This document shows, in pieces, positions 7,837-16,794 of a stretch of DNA of 64,000 bases; positions within the stretch are counted from its first letter, which is position 1, and every line of letters starts with the position of its first letter. The stretch covers positions 1-64,000 of the forward strand of contig NZ_LQPW01000154.1 of the NCBI RefSeq assembly GCF_002116635.1, written 5' to 3'. The position numbers and the translations under genes are program-made. Origin of the DNA: Mycobacterium szulgai (GTDB lineage Bacteria; Actinomycetota; Actinomycetes; Mycobacteriales; Mycobacteriaceae). The notes under the pieces are model-generated. The model made no database searches and had not been told where the DNA came from. It worked only from the letters and a program-made list of their open reading frames with translations.

Positions 7837-8721
7837 TTAGCTGACCGGCAGGCCGAACAGACGGGCGCCGTTGTCGTGAAACACTTTCCGCAGCCACACG
7901 TCGTCGATGCCGGGCAGCCGGATAAGGACACGCATGGCATCGATAAACCCATACGGGATGTTGGGAAAGTCGCTGCCGAACAGAATGCGGTCGCCGTGAG
8001 CGCGCAGCCGCGCGTATTCCGACGGTGGGAACGGCATGGCTTCTTCCACGAATTCGGTGAACGCCATGGTGGTGTCCAGCCGTACTTCGTCGTAACGCTC
8101 GGCCAGGTCGAGGAATTCGGCGTATTCGGGCATGCCCAGGTGTGCGATGATCAGACGCAATCTGGGATGGTGCGCCAGCAGCGTCGCGACCGGCTCGGGT
8201 CCGGTGTGTTCGCCAGGCGCAGGACCGGATCCGCAGTGTATGACGACCGGAATGGCGGCGTCTTCGATGACTCCCCAGGCCGCGTCCAGCAGTGGATCAG
8301 TCGGATCGTAGCGGCCAACTTGTATGTGCGCCTTGAACACTCGTGCGCCCTCGTCGACCGCTCGCGCGACGTAGGCCTCGACGCCGGGTTCGGGGTAAAG
8401 GGTGGCCGTGTGTAGGCAGTCCGGTGTGGCTGCGGCGAACCCCGTCGCCCATTCGTTGAGCCAGGCCGCCATCTGCGGTTTGTGTGGGTAGACCAGTGAT
8501 GTGAACGCACGCACCCCGAAACCGCGCAGCGTCTCGACCCGGTGTTGCTCGTTGGTGCGGTAGGCGATCGGCCAGGGGCGACCTACGAGCGGCCCGGCAT
8601 CGTCGAAGTACTGCCACACCTTGTCCATCACCGGTTTCGGCATGAAATGCGTGTGGACGTCGACGATGCCCGGCAACCCAAGGGACTGCCACAGCTGACG
8701 TACCGAGTCGGTCTCCTCCAT
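7837..8721 (-). CDS. Amidohydrolase-2 family (ACMSD-like) metal hydrolase
   Basis: A 294-residue TIM-barrel hydrolase. VDVHTHFMPKP carries the HxH metal ligands, VVIHCGSG and IIAHLGMP give further histidines, and FGSDFPNIPYG carries the catalytic/metal Asp. The family includes decarboxylases and hydrolases of small cyclic acids such as amino-carboxymuconate semialdehyde. The substrate is not evident. The ATG at 8721 is chosen; a GTG lies one codon upstream. It stands alone, divergent from the aldo/keto reductase gene. Confidence 0.87.
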   Translation of the reverse strand: MEETDSVRQLWQSLGLPGIVDVHTHFMPKPVMDKVWQYFDDAGPLVGRPWPIAYRTNEQHRVETLRGFGVRAFTSLVYPHKPQMAAWLNEWATGFAAATPDCLHTATLYPEPGVEAYVARAVDEGARVFKAHIQVGRYDPTDPLLDAAWGVIEDAAIPVVIHCGSGPAPGEHTGPEPVATLLAHHPRLRLIIAHLGMPEYAEFLDLAERYDEVRLDTTMAFTEFVEEAMPFPPSEYARLRAHGDRILFGSDFPNIPYGFIDAMRVLIRLPGIDDVWLRKVFHDNGARLFGLPVS

Positions 8722-8885
8722 CACCCGTCAGGATGGCAGAGGCAGGCCTGAGGAATATTGGCGGGGGGAAATCACTTGTACTCGGCACGTTCGCCGTCAG
8801 ACGCCGTTTTGATCTGTTGGCGTGCAATCACTTCGGGATCGCCCCCGTCGCATAATGAAATCATCAAAGCAGGAAGCCGGAAGCC

Positions 8886-9830
8886 ATGGCATCGCACGAG
8901 AGTCTGAGTCAGCACAAGTTCCTCTTGAACGATGGCAGCGGTGAGATTCCGGCACTCGGCTTTGGGACGTCGCTTTCGGATAGCACCAAGACGCGAGATG
9001 CCGTCAAGGCCGCCGTCGAGGTCGGGTTCCGTCACCTCGACGCCGCAGAGCGGTACCGCAATGAAGCGGAAGTCGGCGCGGCACTCACAGAGCTGTTCGC
9101 CAACAAAACGGTGCGCCGCGAGGAGTTGTTCGTCACCACCAAGCTTTGGAACAACAACCATCGACCTGAACGGGTCAAGCCCGCGCTTCAGGCGAGTCTG
9201 AACAGGCTCGGGCTAGACGCGGTCGACCTGTACCTGGTCCACACCCCGTTCGCGTTCAGGCCCGGCGACGATCAAGACCCCCGCGACCCGCACGGCGCAG
9301 TCATCTACGACGACGGAGTCACCTTGGCCGAAACCTGGGCCGCGATGGAGGCCCTGGTCGATGAGGGACTTTCCCGGGCGATTGGTTTGTCCGACATAGG
9401 TGTCGAAGGCACCAGGGAAATCGTCAAGACGGCCCGAATCAAGCCGGCGGTCGTGGAGGTCGAGGCACACCCCTATCACCCGCAATGGGAACTTCACGAG
9501 TTGTGCAAGGCGGATGGAATCATCCTGCTGGCATTCGCGTCGCTGGGGCACGCGCTGGAGCCGCGACTGCTCGACGACGCCCTCATCGTCTCGATGGCCC
9601 GACGTTTCGGAAAGACCGCCGCACAAATACTTCTGGCCTGGGGTATTCAGCGCGGTAGCGCAGTTCTCACCTCCTCCGTCAAGCCGGCACGCATCGCCGA
9701 GAACTTCGATGTGACCGCGCTTCCCGAGAGCGCGATCCACGAGATCAACGAGCATCTTCGGACTCGGTACCGGTTCAATTCGGTTGTGGACGCCGGCGAG
9801 CCGGGGTTCGCTGAGGTTCCCACTGGGTGA
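8886..9830 (+). CDS. Aldo/keto reductase
   Basis: A 314-residue NADPH-dependent AKR barrel. The full catalytic tetrad is visible: Asp and Tyr in HLDAAERYRNE, Lys in FVTTKLWN, His in DLYLVHTPF. KPAVVEVEAHPYHPQ matches the conserved QIEYHP segment. The C-terminal cofactor loop (SSVKPARIAENFD) is present. It would reduce aldehydes or ketones in the cytosol; the substrate cannot be told. The next gene follows closely, and a GTG overlapping this stop by 4 bases could couple them. Confidence 0.9.
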   Translation: MASHESLSQHKFLLNDGSGEIPALGFGTSLSDSTKTRDAVKAAVEVGFRHLDAAERYRNEAEVGAALTELFANKTVRREELFVTTKLWNNNHRPERVKPALQASLNRLGLDAVDLYLVHTPFAFRPGDDQDPRDPHGAVIYDDGVTLAETWAAMEALVDEGLSRAIGLSDIGVEGTREIVKTARIKPAVVEVEAHPYHPQWELHELCKADGIILLAFASLGHALEPRLLDDALIVSMARRFGKTAAQILLAWGIQRGSAVLTSSVKPARIAENFDVTALPESAIHEINEHLRTRYRFNSVVDAGEPGFAEVPTG

Positions 9831-9886
9831 GCGATCGATCGGGCTCAAGTCTGCGGTTGAGTGACCGACTGTGCGACGATCGGCGA

Positions 9887-10339
9887 ATGGCTGACTCGCT
9901 CGTAGAGATGATGAACGCCGGTATGTCGTCGACCATCCCGGTCGCCGACCGGATGGGATTCCGGGTGCTCGAGGCGCGCCGCGGCTTTGCCGCCGCCAGC
10001 GTTCCAGTCGAGGGCAATGGCAACCACTTCGGCGTCGTCTACGCCGGCGTCCAATTCACCGTCGCGGAAATGCTCGGCGGAATAATCGCGTTGGCGACGT
10101 TCGACGCCGGCAAGTATTTCCCGTTGGTGAAGAAGCTCGAAATCACCTTTGCCGCTAGAGCCACCTCAGCGCTACGCGCCGAGGCGCACATGGACGACGA
10201 GACCATCGCCCGGGTCGAAGCCGAGGCCGCCGCGCAGGGCAAGTCCGACTACACGCTGGATGCGGTCATCACCGATGCCGCCGGAACTGTCGTCGCCACC
10301 ACTCATGGCCTGTATCAGCTACGCGCACAACGCAATTGA
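9887..10339 (+). CDS. Hotdog-fold thioesterase-like protein (DUF4442/PaaI type)
   Basis: A 150-residue hotdog protein. The helix region NHFGVVYAGVQFTVAEMLGG corresponds to the acyl-CoA-binding HxG.xxG segment, followed by KKLEITFAARATS. Such proteins hydrolyse acyl-CoA or bind it. The start is placed at ATG 9887, where family similarity begins; a GTG at 9827 that overlaps the preceding stop would add 20 unconserved residues. It is convergent with the zeta toxin gene. Confidence 0.78.
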   Translation: MADSLVEMMNAGMSSTIPVADRMGFRVLEARRGFAAASVPVEGNGNHFGVVYAGVQFTVAEMLGGIIALATFDAGKYFPLVKKLEITFAARATSALRAEAHMDDETIARVEAEAAAQGKSDYTLDAVITDAAGTVVATTHGLYQLRAQRN

Positions 10340-10344
10340 AAAAA

Positions 10345-10914
10345 CTAGGGGGAGGTCAGAGCCAACGGGGTCCAGTCCGGCCAGTCGGGTCCGCCGACTA
10401 GGTAGCCGTTGCTCATCTGCGCGACGATGCGCGGCCCTTGCCTGCTGCTGTTGTCGTATACCGTGGTCGCGTCGCACCGGGCGACAGCGGCGGCGACGAG
10501 CGCCCAAAGGCGTTGGTAGCGGCCGCGTACTTTGGCTTCGGGAACATGGTGCCCGCCGGCGCGGACGCGGTATTGCACACGTTGTACCGCGAGTTCCTCG
10601 GGGATGAGCAGGACGTGCAGAACGACGATGTAGCCCGCCGCGTGGGCAGTGTCGATGAGCTCCAACTTCGACGGGTGGGAGAACACCGTCTCGGCGATGA
10701 AGGGTCGGCCTAATTCGATGAGCCTGGCCCTGGTTGCGGCGGCGACCCTGGCGGCTTCATAGGAGTGCGACACCGGATCGTCCGGCCACCGTTGCCGGGC
10801 GATCTCGTCGGCGTTGACGAATTGGCTCCCGGAAAGCAGTGCGGCCAAGGTGAACTCGACAAACGTCGATTTGCCCGCCCCGTTAGGTCCGACGACGAGA
10901 TCAAGGCGGTTCAT
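10345..10914 (-). CDS. Zeta-toxin-family P-loop kinase (toxin of a TA pair)
   Basis: A 189-residue P-loop protein that starts almost directly with the Walker A motif VVGPNGAGKSTFVEF, followed by NADEIARQRWP and FIAETVFSHPSK, as in zeta toxins/UDP-GlcNAc kinases. Zeta toxins phosphorylate UDP-N-acetylglucosamine and block wall synthesis. Activity is not proven here; some relatives are benign kinases. The gene follows the antitoxin-like gene by 16 bases on the same strand. The arrangement matches the M. tuberculosis Rv0366c/Rv0367c pair. Confidence 0.85.
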   Translation of the reverse strand: MNRLDLVVGPNGAGKSTFVEFTLAALLSGSQFVNADEIARQRWPDDPVSHSYEAARVAAATRARLIELGRPFIAETVFSHPSKLELIDTAHAAGYIVVLHVLLIPEELAVQRVQYRVRAGGHHVPEAKVRGRYQRLWALVAAAVARCDATTVYDNSSRQGPRIVAQMSNGYLVGGPDWPDWTPLALTSP

Positions 10915-10930
10915 CGGGTGGCTGAGGCAA

Positions 10931-11341
10931 TCACTTCCCGCGCCGGGCGGCTCGACGCTTCGACGTCACCACGGTCGAGGTGCCGTCGGGTTGGTATTCG
11001 ACTAGCTCGCCGGCGTCGCTGAGGGCGACGGTGGTGATGCCGCGCTGGGCAAGAACCTGGCCGTAATTCGAGTGCGCCAGGCTCTCCTGGATGGCCGCTG
11101 AAATCTCGGCGTTGAACACCACACCTTCCTCGACGGTTAGCTCGCGCAGTGCGAGCCGGCCGGCCAGAGCGGCTTCTACGCGCTGACGCGCGGCGCTGTG
11201 CTGACTGGACACCGCACGTCCGACCCTGGCCCAGTGGTCGAGCTGCTGCTTGGCGGATCGGCTCTGCCGGCGGCCTTCAACGGCCGCGCTGTCCATCAGG
11301 TCTGCGGCGACACGGGTGACTCGATCGGTAGCCTCAGCCAT
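10931..11341 (-). CDS. ParD-like antitoxin of the zeta-toxin pair
   Basis: A 136-residue, largely helical charged protein placed first in the two-gene operon, as antitoxins usually are. The N-terminal part (MAEATDRVTRVAADLMDSAA) resembles the ribbon-helix-helix-like ParD family found next to zeta-type proteins in mycobacteria. The C-terminus is basic (SKRRAARRGK). A perfect palindrome 30 bases before its start is a likely autoregulatory operator. The assignment rests on context plus weak sequence resemblance. Confidence 0.75.
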   Translation of the reverse strand: MAEATDRVTRVAADLMDSAAVEGRRQSRSAKQQLDHWARVGRAVSSQHSAARQRVEAALAGRLALRELTVEEGVVFNAEISAAIQESLAHSNYGQVLAQRGITTVALSDAGELVEYQPDGTSTVVTSKRRAARRGK

Positions 11342-11370
11342 GGCTGCCCGTCTGGAGCATCATGTTACAA

Positions 11371-11389
11371 ATGTAGCAGTCTGCTACAT
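11371..11389. promoter_or_regulatory. Palindromic operator upstream of the TA pair
   Basis: ATGTAGCA-GTC-TGCTACAT is a perfect inverted repeat with 8-bp arms. It lies 30 bases upstream of the antitoxin start, where a ParD-like protein would bind to repress its own operon. Confidence 0.75.
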
Positions 11390-11570
11390 CGTGAGCGTGT
11401 CGAATGGTTTCTACGTGCGGGCTGGCCGAGGTTGTCCGCGATCGATGCGCGGGGCGTACCCGCTGGACCCGCCGCTCGAGGTAGCGCTGGAATACAGCGC
11501 CAATTTGGGCGGGGGCTAGAACGTGTTCTAATAACCCATCGACAGCTTTTGGCGCCTGCAAGGCATCCCA

Positions 11571-12461
11571 ATGACAAGATTGTCGCGGTTACTCAACGTC
11601 CCCGCGTTAGCCTCCGTCGCGCAGATACCCGAGGGATCGGTGGTCGACCTGCCCGGCCGGGGAAGCACCTACGTGTATGACTCGGGACCCTCCGACGGAC
11701 CGACCTACATTCTGTTGCACTCGCTGGCCTGTACCGGGCTGATGACCTGGTACCCAGCGCTGGACGTGGTGCGCGAGTTCGGCCGGGTGGTGGTCTTCGA
11801 TCAGCGATGCCACGGGCAAGGCATCACACCGCCCCGCATGCTCTTCGAAGACTGCGCCGACGACGTCGCCGCACTGGCCGACGTCCTCGGCATCGACAGC
11901 TTCGTGCCGGTCGGCTATTCGATGGGATCGCTGGTCGCCCAGCTGGTGTGGCGCCGGCACCGCGAGCGGGTCGACGGTCTGGTGCTGTGCGCGGCGACAG
12001 CAGCGGTCAGCCGCGCCGCATACGAGCGGGTGGGCACCGGGCTCTTCGCGGCACTGCTGGACTCGCTCACCCCCGGGCCACGCCGCTGTGCACCTGCGGG
12101 GGCTGCGACGAGCGGACGCTATGCCGATTATCAGTGGGTACTGGGGCAATTCCGCGCGACCTCGCCTGGAGGTATCACGCGGGCGATCGCCGAAGTGGTC
12201 CGGTTCGACTCCTCGACGTGGGTCGGCGACATCGATGTTCCCACTGCCGTCGTTGTGACGGGCAAGGACCGCGCGTTCGGCGTGGGGCGGCAGCAGTGGC
12301 TGGCTGAGCACATCCCCGACGCCGAGATGTTCACGGTCGATGCGGGCCACGGCGGCTGCACTCTAGCGCCGGCGGCCTTCGTGCCGGGATTGGCGCGCGC
12401 GATCGACTCGGTACACCGGCGGCTTCCGACGGCTGATTACGCCAAGCGGGCAATCACGTAG
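11571..12461 (+). CDS. Alpha/beta-hydrolase
   Basis: A 296-residue alpha/beta-hydrolase. The oxyanion region LLHSLACTG, FDQRCHGQG, the nucleophile elbow VGYSMGSL and a C-terminal DAGHGG histidine make a complete catalytic set. The layout resembles 3-oxoadipate enol-lactonase-like esterases. It lies 20 bases upstream of the WS/DGAT gene on the same strand, so a shared lipid-related role is possible but unproven. Confidence 0.85.
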   Translation: MTRLSRLLNVPALASVAQIPEGSVVDLPGRGSTYVYDSGPSDGPTYILLHSLACTGLMTWYPALDVVREFGRVVVFDQRCHGQGITPPRMLFEDCADDVAALADVLGIDSFVPVGYSMGSLVAQLVWRRHRERVDGLVLCAATAAVSRAAYERVGTGLFAALLDSLTPGPRRCAPAGAATSGRYADYQWVLGQFRATSPGGITRAIAEVVRFDSSTWVGDIDVPTAVVVTGKDRAFGVGRQQWLAEHIPDAEMFTVDAGHGGCTLAPAAFVPGLARAIDSVHRRLPTADYAKRAIT

Positions 12462-12481
12462 CCCATAGCGGAGGAGCGGCG

Positions 12482-13869
12482 GTGAAGCGACTCAGTGGTT
12501 GGGACGTGCTGATGCTGGCCAGCGAGACTCCCAACGTTCATCAGCACACGCTCAAGATCGCCGTCGTCGACACCAGGGGCTTCGAGGGCACCGCGACGTT
12601 CGAGGCATTCCGCGAGGTGTTCCGCTCCCGGCTCCCGGTCCTGGAACCCATGCGCTACCAATTGGTGTCCACGCCGTGGCGTCTGCATCGCCCGATCTGG
12701 CGCGACGACGCCGAACCGGACCTCGATTACCACCTGCAGCGGGTGCGGGTGCCCGCACCCGGCGGCCGGCGCGAACTCGACGCCCTGATCGGCACGATCG
12801 CCAGCACCGCGCTGGACCGCACCCGCCCGCTGTGGCAGTTCTACTACGCCGAAGGATTGGCCGATGAGCGCGTGGCGGTGATCGGCAAGGTCCATCACGT
12901 CCTGGCCGATGGAGTCGCCTCCGCGAACCTGATGGCACGGGTGATGGATTCCGGCGCCGAACCACCGGCGCAACCAGCGCTTGCCCCGCCGACGACCGCA
13001 GAAGTGTTGCGCTTCGCGGCCCGCGACCATGCCGCACGAGTTCGGACGCTGCCGTCGGCAATTCGGGACGGCGTCGTCGGCGCCTACCGGCTGCAGCGCC
13101 GAGCGCGGCAGCGCCATGAACATCCGGAATTGGCAAGGCAATTCGACCCCGCGCCGACCTTTCTCAACCACAAGCTGACGCCGGGACGAACATTCGCCAG
13201 CGCGGCCCTGCCGCTCGCCGAGGTCAAAGCGACCAGCAAAAAGCTCGGCGTCACCATCAACGACCTGGTCCTGACGGTGGCCGCGGGGGCACTGAGACGG
13301 CTGCTGCTGAACTACGGAGAACCCGCCGACCGGCCGCTGACCGCCTCGATACCCACCGCCACCGACACCTCGCCGGACCGGATCGCGGGCAACGCCCTGG
13401 CCACCATGCTGGTCTCGCTGCCGGTGCAGATCGCGGAGCCGATGCAGCGGCTTCGGCTCATCTCCACTTCGACGCGCATCGCCAAGGAAGATCACCAACT
13501 GCTCGGCCCGACGCTGTGGGCCGCTGGCTGGAGTTCATCCCGCCGACCGTCACACGCACGACCTTCGGCTGGATGTCGCGGCGGGAGGCGCCTAACCAGC
13601 TTTTCAACCTGATCGTCTCGAACGTCCCGGGACCTCGCGAGCCCGCCCGCATCGCCGGTGCGGTGGTGACCGAGTTCTATTCGGTGGGGCCACTTGCCGC
13701 CGGGGCGGCGCTGAACGTCACGGTCTGGAGCTACGTCGATCAGTTGAGCGTCTCGGTGCTCGCCGACGACGCGACGCTGACCGACACCCACGAGGTGACC
13801 GATGCATTCGTCGCCGCCTTCACCGAGTTGCGCGACGTGGCGGCCTGCACCAACGTCCCCGCCGGTTAG
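12482..13869 (+). pseudogene. Wax ester synthase/diacylglycerol acyltransferase (WS/DGAT), frameshifted
   Basis: The gene codes for a protein of about 462 residues that esterifies fatty acyl-CoA onto alcohols or diacylglycerol. The N-terminal part starts MKRLSGWDVLMLASE and has the active-site motif VHHVLADG (HHxxxDG). The C-terminal domain carries NLIVSNVPGPREP and closes at 13869. The first frame runs into unrelated sequence and stops at 13612; the correct frame resumes at about 13516, one base back. One missing base near 13514-13517 explains both, with no other damage. It is either a recent frameshift or an assembly/sequencing error. If real, the product would lose its C-terminal domain. 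Confidence 0.87.
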
Positions 13870-13879
13870 GGGCGCGAAG

Positions 13880-15649
13880 TTACTTGGGCGCGTTCGACTT
13901 TGGCCGCCTCCTGGCCTCGGTCTTCGCCGTTGCCTTGGCGGCCCCGGTAGTCCGTTTCGCGGGTGCCTTCCTGGGCCGCGAAACCTTTGCAGCGCCCGCG
14001 CGCTGAGGTCGCCCGTTGGTCAAAGCACCAGCAAGGGCCGGCTGTTCGCCGCTTGTCGTGGCCAGGTATTGCTTGAGCAGGTCGCGTACCTCTGTGAGCA
14101 GGGCCCGGTCTTCCTCGGTGAAGGTTGTCGGATGCGCGGCCGACACCTGGTCGACCTCAGTCTTCCCCTCCCCGCCGTTGATGCCCCAGGCCTGTAGCCA
14201 GGCACTGAGCGTCATACGGCTTTGATTGATGTCGGTCGGTCCGAACGGCGGGGTGTTCTCGTCTTCAGCGTATTGATGGGCAAATACGGAAACCCCCGCG
14301 GGAACGACCGGCGGATTGTCGGGTCCGGCGCAGCGGGGCACGATGATCTTGACCCCTTTCGGCAGCGACGCCACCGGCAGCAGGTCGGGGTTGGCGTTGA
14401 AGTTTATGTAGATGCTCGCGGCTTGCCGATTGACGAAAAGTGCCTGCCCTTTCGTGATGAATTCGTTGACGCCACCGGATTGGTCGCCGCGGATGTCCCA
14501 CTTCGGGCCGCCGTCCTCGACGTCGACCATGAACGCCAATTCGGGGAAGACGCCGCCGATGGCATCGATGGCGGCCTTGAACGTGCCCCAGTTGTCGAAG
14601 TTGGGCACCCAGAAGTGATACGCGATGATCTTCTTCAGCTTGCCCTCGGCGACCATCTGCTTGGCCCGCGTCATGTTGTCGACGAACTTGGTGTCGATGC
14701 CCCCATAGCGAGTCGCGGTCGTGGCGCTGGCATCGGCGATCGATGCGCGGAAGCAGACGACCGGATACGGGTAGGACTCGTCAATGCAGCATTCTTGGTA
14801 CTGGCTGTAGTCACCCCACTTGACCAACGGAATTTCGGGGCCTTCGACTTTGGAGGCATCCCAGTCTTTGGGAAGCTGCCAGTTGTCCCGCATGACGGCG
14901 TCCCATTCGGCGGCGTACACCCCGCCATAGCCGAACGCCGGGTTGGGTTTCCAGCCTCTCTGATGCTGCAATTCGGTCGCGGCCTTGGCAGTCGCATCGT
15001 CCCAGTGCTTCGTTACCGGTAGACCCAGCTTTTCCTGCCACCGGCCCAGCCCGTCCTTGGCGGCCTGCGAGTCGGTCGCATAGTCCCCCGAGATGCAGTT
15101 GTCGGGTCCCTCCAGCGGTCCGTAGTAGTAACCCAGCGGCAAGGGAAAGGCCAACGGATCGGGCGGGCCGAAGATATTGAGGTACCCGTCGCGCAGCCGT
15201 TGAGCGAATTGCGCAAAGCGTGGATTGTTCCAAGTGTCGTAACCGCACTGAAAGTGCATTTCATCCTGGTCGCCGGCACCCCAGTCCCGGCCCCAGTAGA
15301 TGTTTGCCTCAAACAGCGAAAGACCCTGCTGTACTTTGGTGACCTGGTCTTGCGGCATGTCGTATCTGTATTGATTGAGTTCGTCGGCGCACAGATCGAT
15401 TGCGGTACCCGACAAATGGTTGGAGTTCCACACACTGTCGACCGGATCCCAATACCACCAATTCTGGTGTCCGTCAGGGGGTTCGATGGAGCGTATGTTG
15501 CGGTGGAACCACGCGGCCCAGGCGCACAGCACGGTGGCGGCGTCGCCCGCACGTACCACAAGACGAACCTTGTTAGTGCCGGGTACCGACACCGTTTCGC
15601 ACTCGTCGCGCGAGCATTGCGGCCATCCGTTTTCGGTGATGAGGACCAT
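13880..15649 (-). CDS. Phage-endolysin-like peptidoglycan hydrolase (M15 peptidase + GH25-like domain)
   Basis: A 589-residue protein resembling mycobacteriophage LysA. The N-terminal M15-type peptidase domain has NHLSGTAIDLC (zinc His and Asp) and DEMHFQCGYD. A linker with a peptidoglycan-binding-like repeat region (about 190-265) precedes a lysozyme-like barrel (VVCFRASIADAS, AYHFWVPNF, FMVDVEDGGPKWD, FAHQYAEDE). The tail of about 40 residues is rich in Lys/Arg/Ala. ATG 15649 follows AAGGGGG at good spacing. No signal peptide is seen. It is not flanked by other phage genes except perhaps the 35-codon ORF upstream, so it may be a captured lysin or part of a degraded prophage. Confidence 0.82.
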   Translation of the reverse strand: MVLITENGWPQCSRDECETVSVPGTNKVRLVVRAGDAATVLCAWAAWFHRNIRSIEPPDGHQNWWYWDPVDSVWNSNHLSGTAIDLCADELNQYRYDMPQDQVTKVQQGLSLFEANIYWGRDWGAGDQDEMHFQCGYDTWNNPRFAQFAQRLRDGYLNIFGPPDPLAFPLPLGYYYGPLEGPDNCISGDYATDSQAAKDGLGRWQEKLGLPVTKHWDDATAKAATELQHQRGWKPNPAFGYGGVYAAEWDAVMRDNWQLPKDWDASKVEGPEIPLVKWGDYSQYQECCIDESYPYPVVCFRASIADASATTATRYGGIDTKFVDNMTRAKQMVAEGKLKKIIAYHFWVPNFDNWGTFKAAIDAIGGVFPELAFMVDVEDGGPKWDIRGDQSGGVNEFITKGQALFVNRQAASIYINFNANPDLLPVASLPKGVKIIVPRCAGPDNPPVVPAGVSVFAHQYAEDENTPPFGPTDINQSRMTLSAWLQAWGINGGEGKTEVDQVSAAHPTTFTEEDRALLTEVRDLLKQYLATTSGEQPALAGALTNGRPQRAGAAKVSRPRKAPAKRTTGAAKATAKTEARRRPKSNAPK

Positions 15650-15695
15650 TTGGGAACCCCCTTTTGGTTGATTTGGCCGGCTGCGACTGCCCGTT

Positions 15696-15803
15696 TCAGC
15701 CGCCGACCGGTCCGTTCTTGCCGACGTAGGTGAGTGCCGTGAGGTTATGGACGCTCCGGTTTTCCCAGGTGCCCCTCACGCAGATAGCGACATTCTTCGG
15801 CAT
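15696..15803 (-). CDS. Small 35-residue ORF upstream of the endolysin-like gene
   Basis: Start ATG at 15803 with a clear AGGAG ribosome site at 15809-15813, five bases away. The product begins MPKNVAICVRGTWENRS and ends GKNGPVGG, with the stop at 15696. It lies 46 bases before the lysin gene on the same strand and is probably co-transcribed. No family is recognised. It is short enough to be chance, but the ribosome site and position argue for a real peptide. Confidence 0.55.
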   Translation of the reverse strand: MPKNVAICVRGTWENRSVHNLTALTYVGKNGPVGG

Positions 15804-15917
15804 CGCCACTCCTCGTACCGCTGAAGTTGGTACGGACAGTTGATATCTTGGCACTCCAGGGTGCGCTGCGACATACCCAAATGTGGGCTGAGTCCGGCGT
15901 AGTCGTCCAGTCCCTTA

Positions 15918-15947
15918 GAAAGCGATATCGCGGACGATATCGCTTTC
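15918..15947. terminator. Strong 13-bp perfect hairpin
   Basis: Bases 15918-15930 (GAAAGCGATATCG) and 15935-15947 are exact reverse complements around the four-base loop CGGA. It begins 46 bases after the stop of the minus-strand PIG-L gene, so it may end that transcript. No U-tract follows. Because the arms themselves contain GATATC, an operator role is also possible. Confidence 0.6.
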
Positions 15948-15993
15948 CGAATCTGACTATTGGTCTGGAGCCCTCAGCGAACTCGGCGCCCAG

Positions 15994-16776
15994 TCAGTCG
16001 AAGATGTCGCAGCGCGGAGGTCGCGGCAGACCTGACGGACTAGCCGGATCGACGAACCACTCATGGCTGAAGATCAAGCCCAGTACGACGGATGGCAGTC
16101 GAAGCAACAGACCGAAAAGCCGCGCGTTGCGTCCCTCACCGATCTGCGATCGATGCGCAGCGAGCGCCACGCATTTCTGCCGCGCGAACCGGCGCACATT
16201 GATCCGATGGGTAATGGTGGCTCGCGGGGCGTATGCGGTGCGCACCACGTCGCGGTCGTAGGGCGCCGGCAGGCGCAGCAACCGCGCGAGATCCCCTATG
16301 CGGCTGAGCAATTCGCGCGGCATCGTCGCTTCGAGCACGCGTGGAGTCGCGGCCAGCTCAGCGGCTCGCTTGCCGACGTGGTGCACCTGCACGTGGTCGC
16401 GGTGGCCGTACCCGCCGTTGCTCTGATAGCTGAGCAAGAGCTGCGCATTTTCGGCGCGAAGTATCGCGGCGAGCCGCTGGGCCGCCTCGTCGACATCGGC
16501 ACGGCCGAACCGGACCCGTCCCGGGGGGTCCGGGTAGAAGTCGGGCCCGTAGCCGCTGTCGGCGTAGCCCAGGCATTCCACCCGGTGCACTCCGAGAACG
16601 CCTGCGCTCGTGCGTAGTTCATGCAAGCGGAGGTCGTCGGCCTCGTTGCCCATCCGGCCGTCGGTCGCGGCCACGACGACCACTCGATGCCCGGCCGCCG
16701 CCGCTTTCGCGAGCGTGCCGCCGGTGAGGATGACCTCGTCGTCAGGGTGTGCGTGGAAAGCGACGACGGCGGCCAT
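15994..16776 (-). CDS. PIG-L/LmbE-family zinc deacetylase
   Basis: A 260-residue protein of the MshB/Mca/PIG-L fold. Zinc-site motif AHPDDEV comes at residues 9-15 and GHRDHVQVHH in the middle. In mycobacteria this family includes mycothiol biosynthesis (MshB) and mycothiol-conjugate amidase (Mca), but this protein is closer in length to the uncharacterised LmbE-like members, so the substrate is open. It stands behind the F420-linked gene on the same strand, with 18 bases between. Confidence 0.87.
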   Translation of the reverse strand: MAAVVAFHAHPDDEVILTGGTLAKAAAAGHRVVVVAATDGRMGNEADDLRLHELRTSAGVLGVHRVECLGYADSGYGPDFYPDPPGRVRFGRADVDEAAQRLAAILRAENAQLLLSYQSNGGYGHRDHVQVHHVGKRAAELAATPRVLEATMPRELLSRIGDLARLLRLPAPYDRDVVRTAYAPRATITHRINVRRFARQKCVALAAHRSQIGEGRNARLFGLLLRLPSVVLGLIFSHEWFVDPASPSGLPRPPRCDIFD

Positions 16777-16794
16777 GAATTGCAGTATGCAGTG

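Noticed and set aside
12437..13498. 353-codon minus-strand frame opposite WS/DGAT
   Set aside because: Shadow of the acyltransferase gene; the + strand carries the HHxxxDG active site.
15827..16261. 144-codon + strand frame over the hairpin and the PIG-L 3' end
   Set aside because: It runs through the 13-bp hairpin and antisense to the deacetylase, with no recognisable motif.
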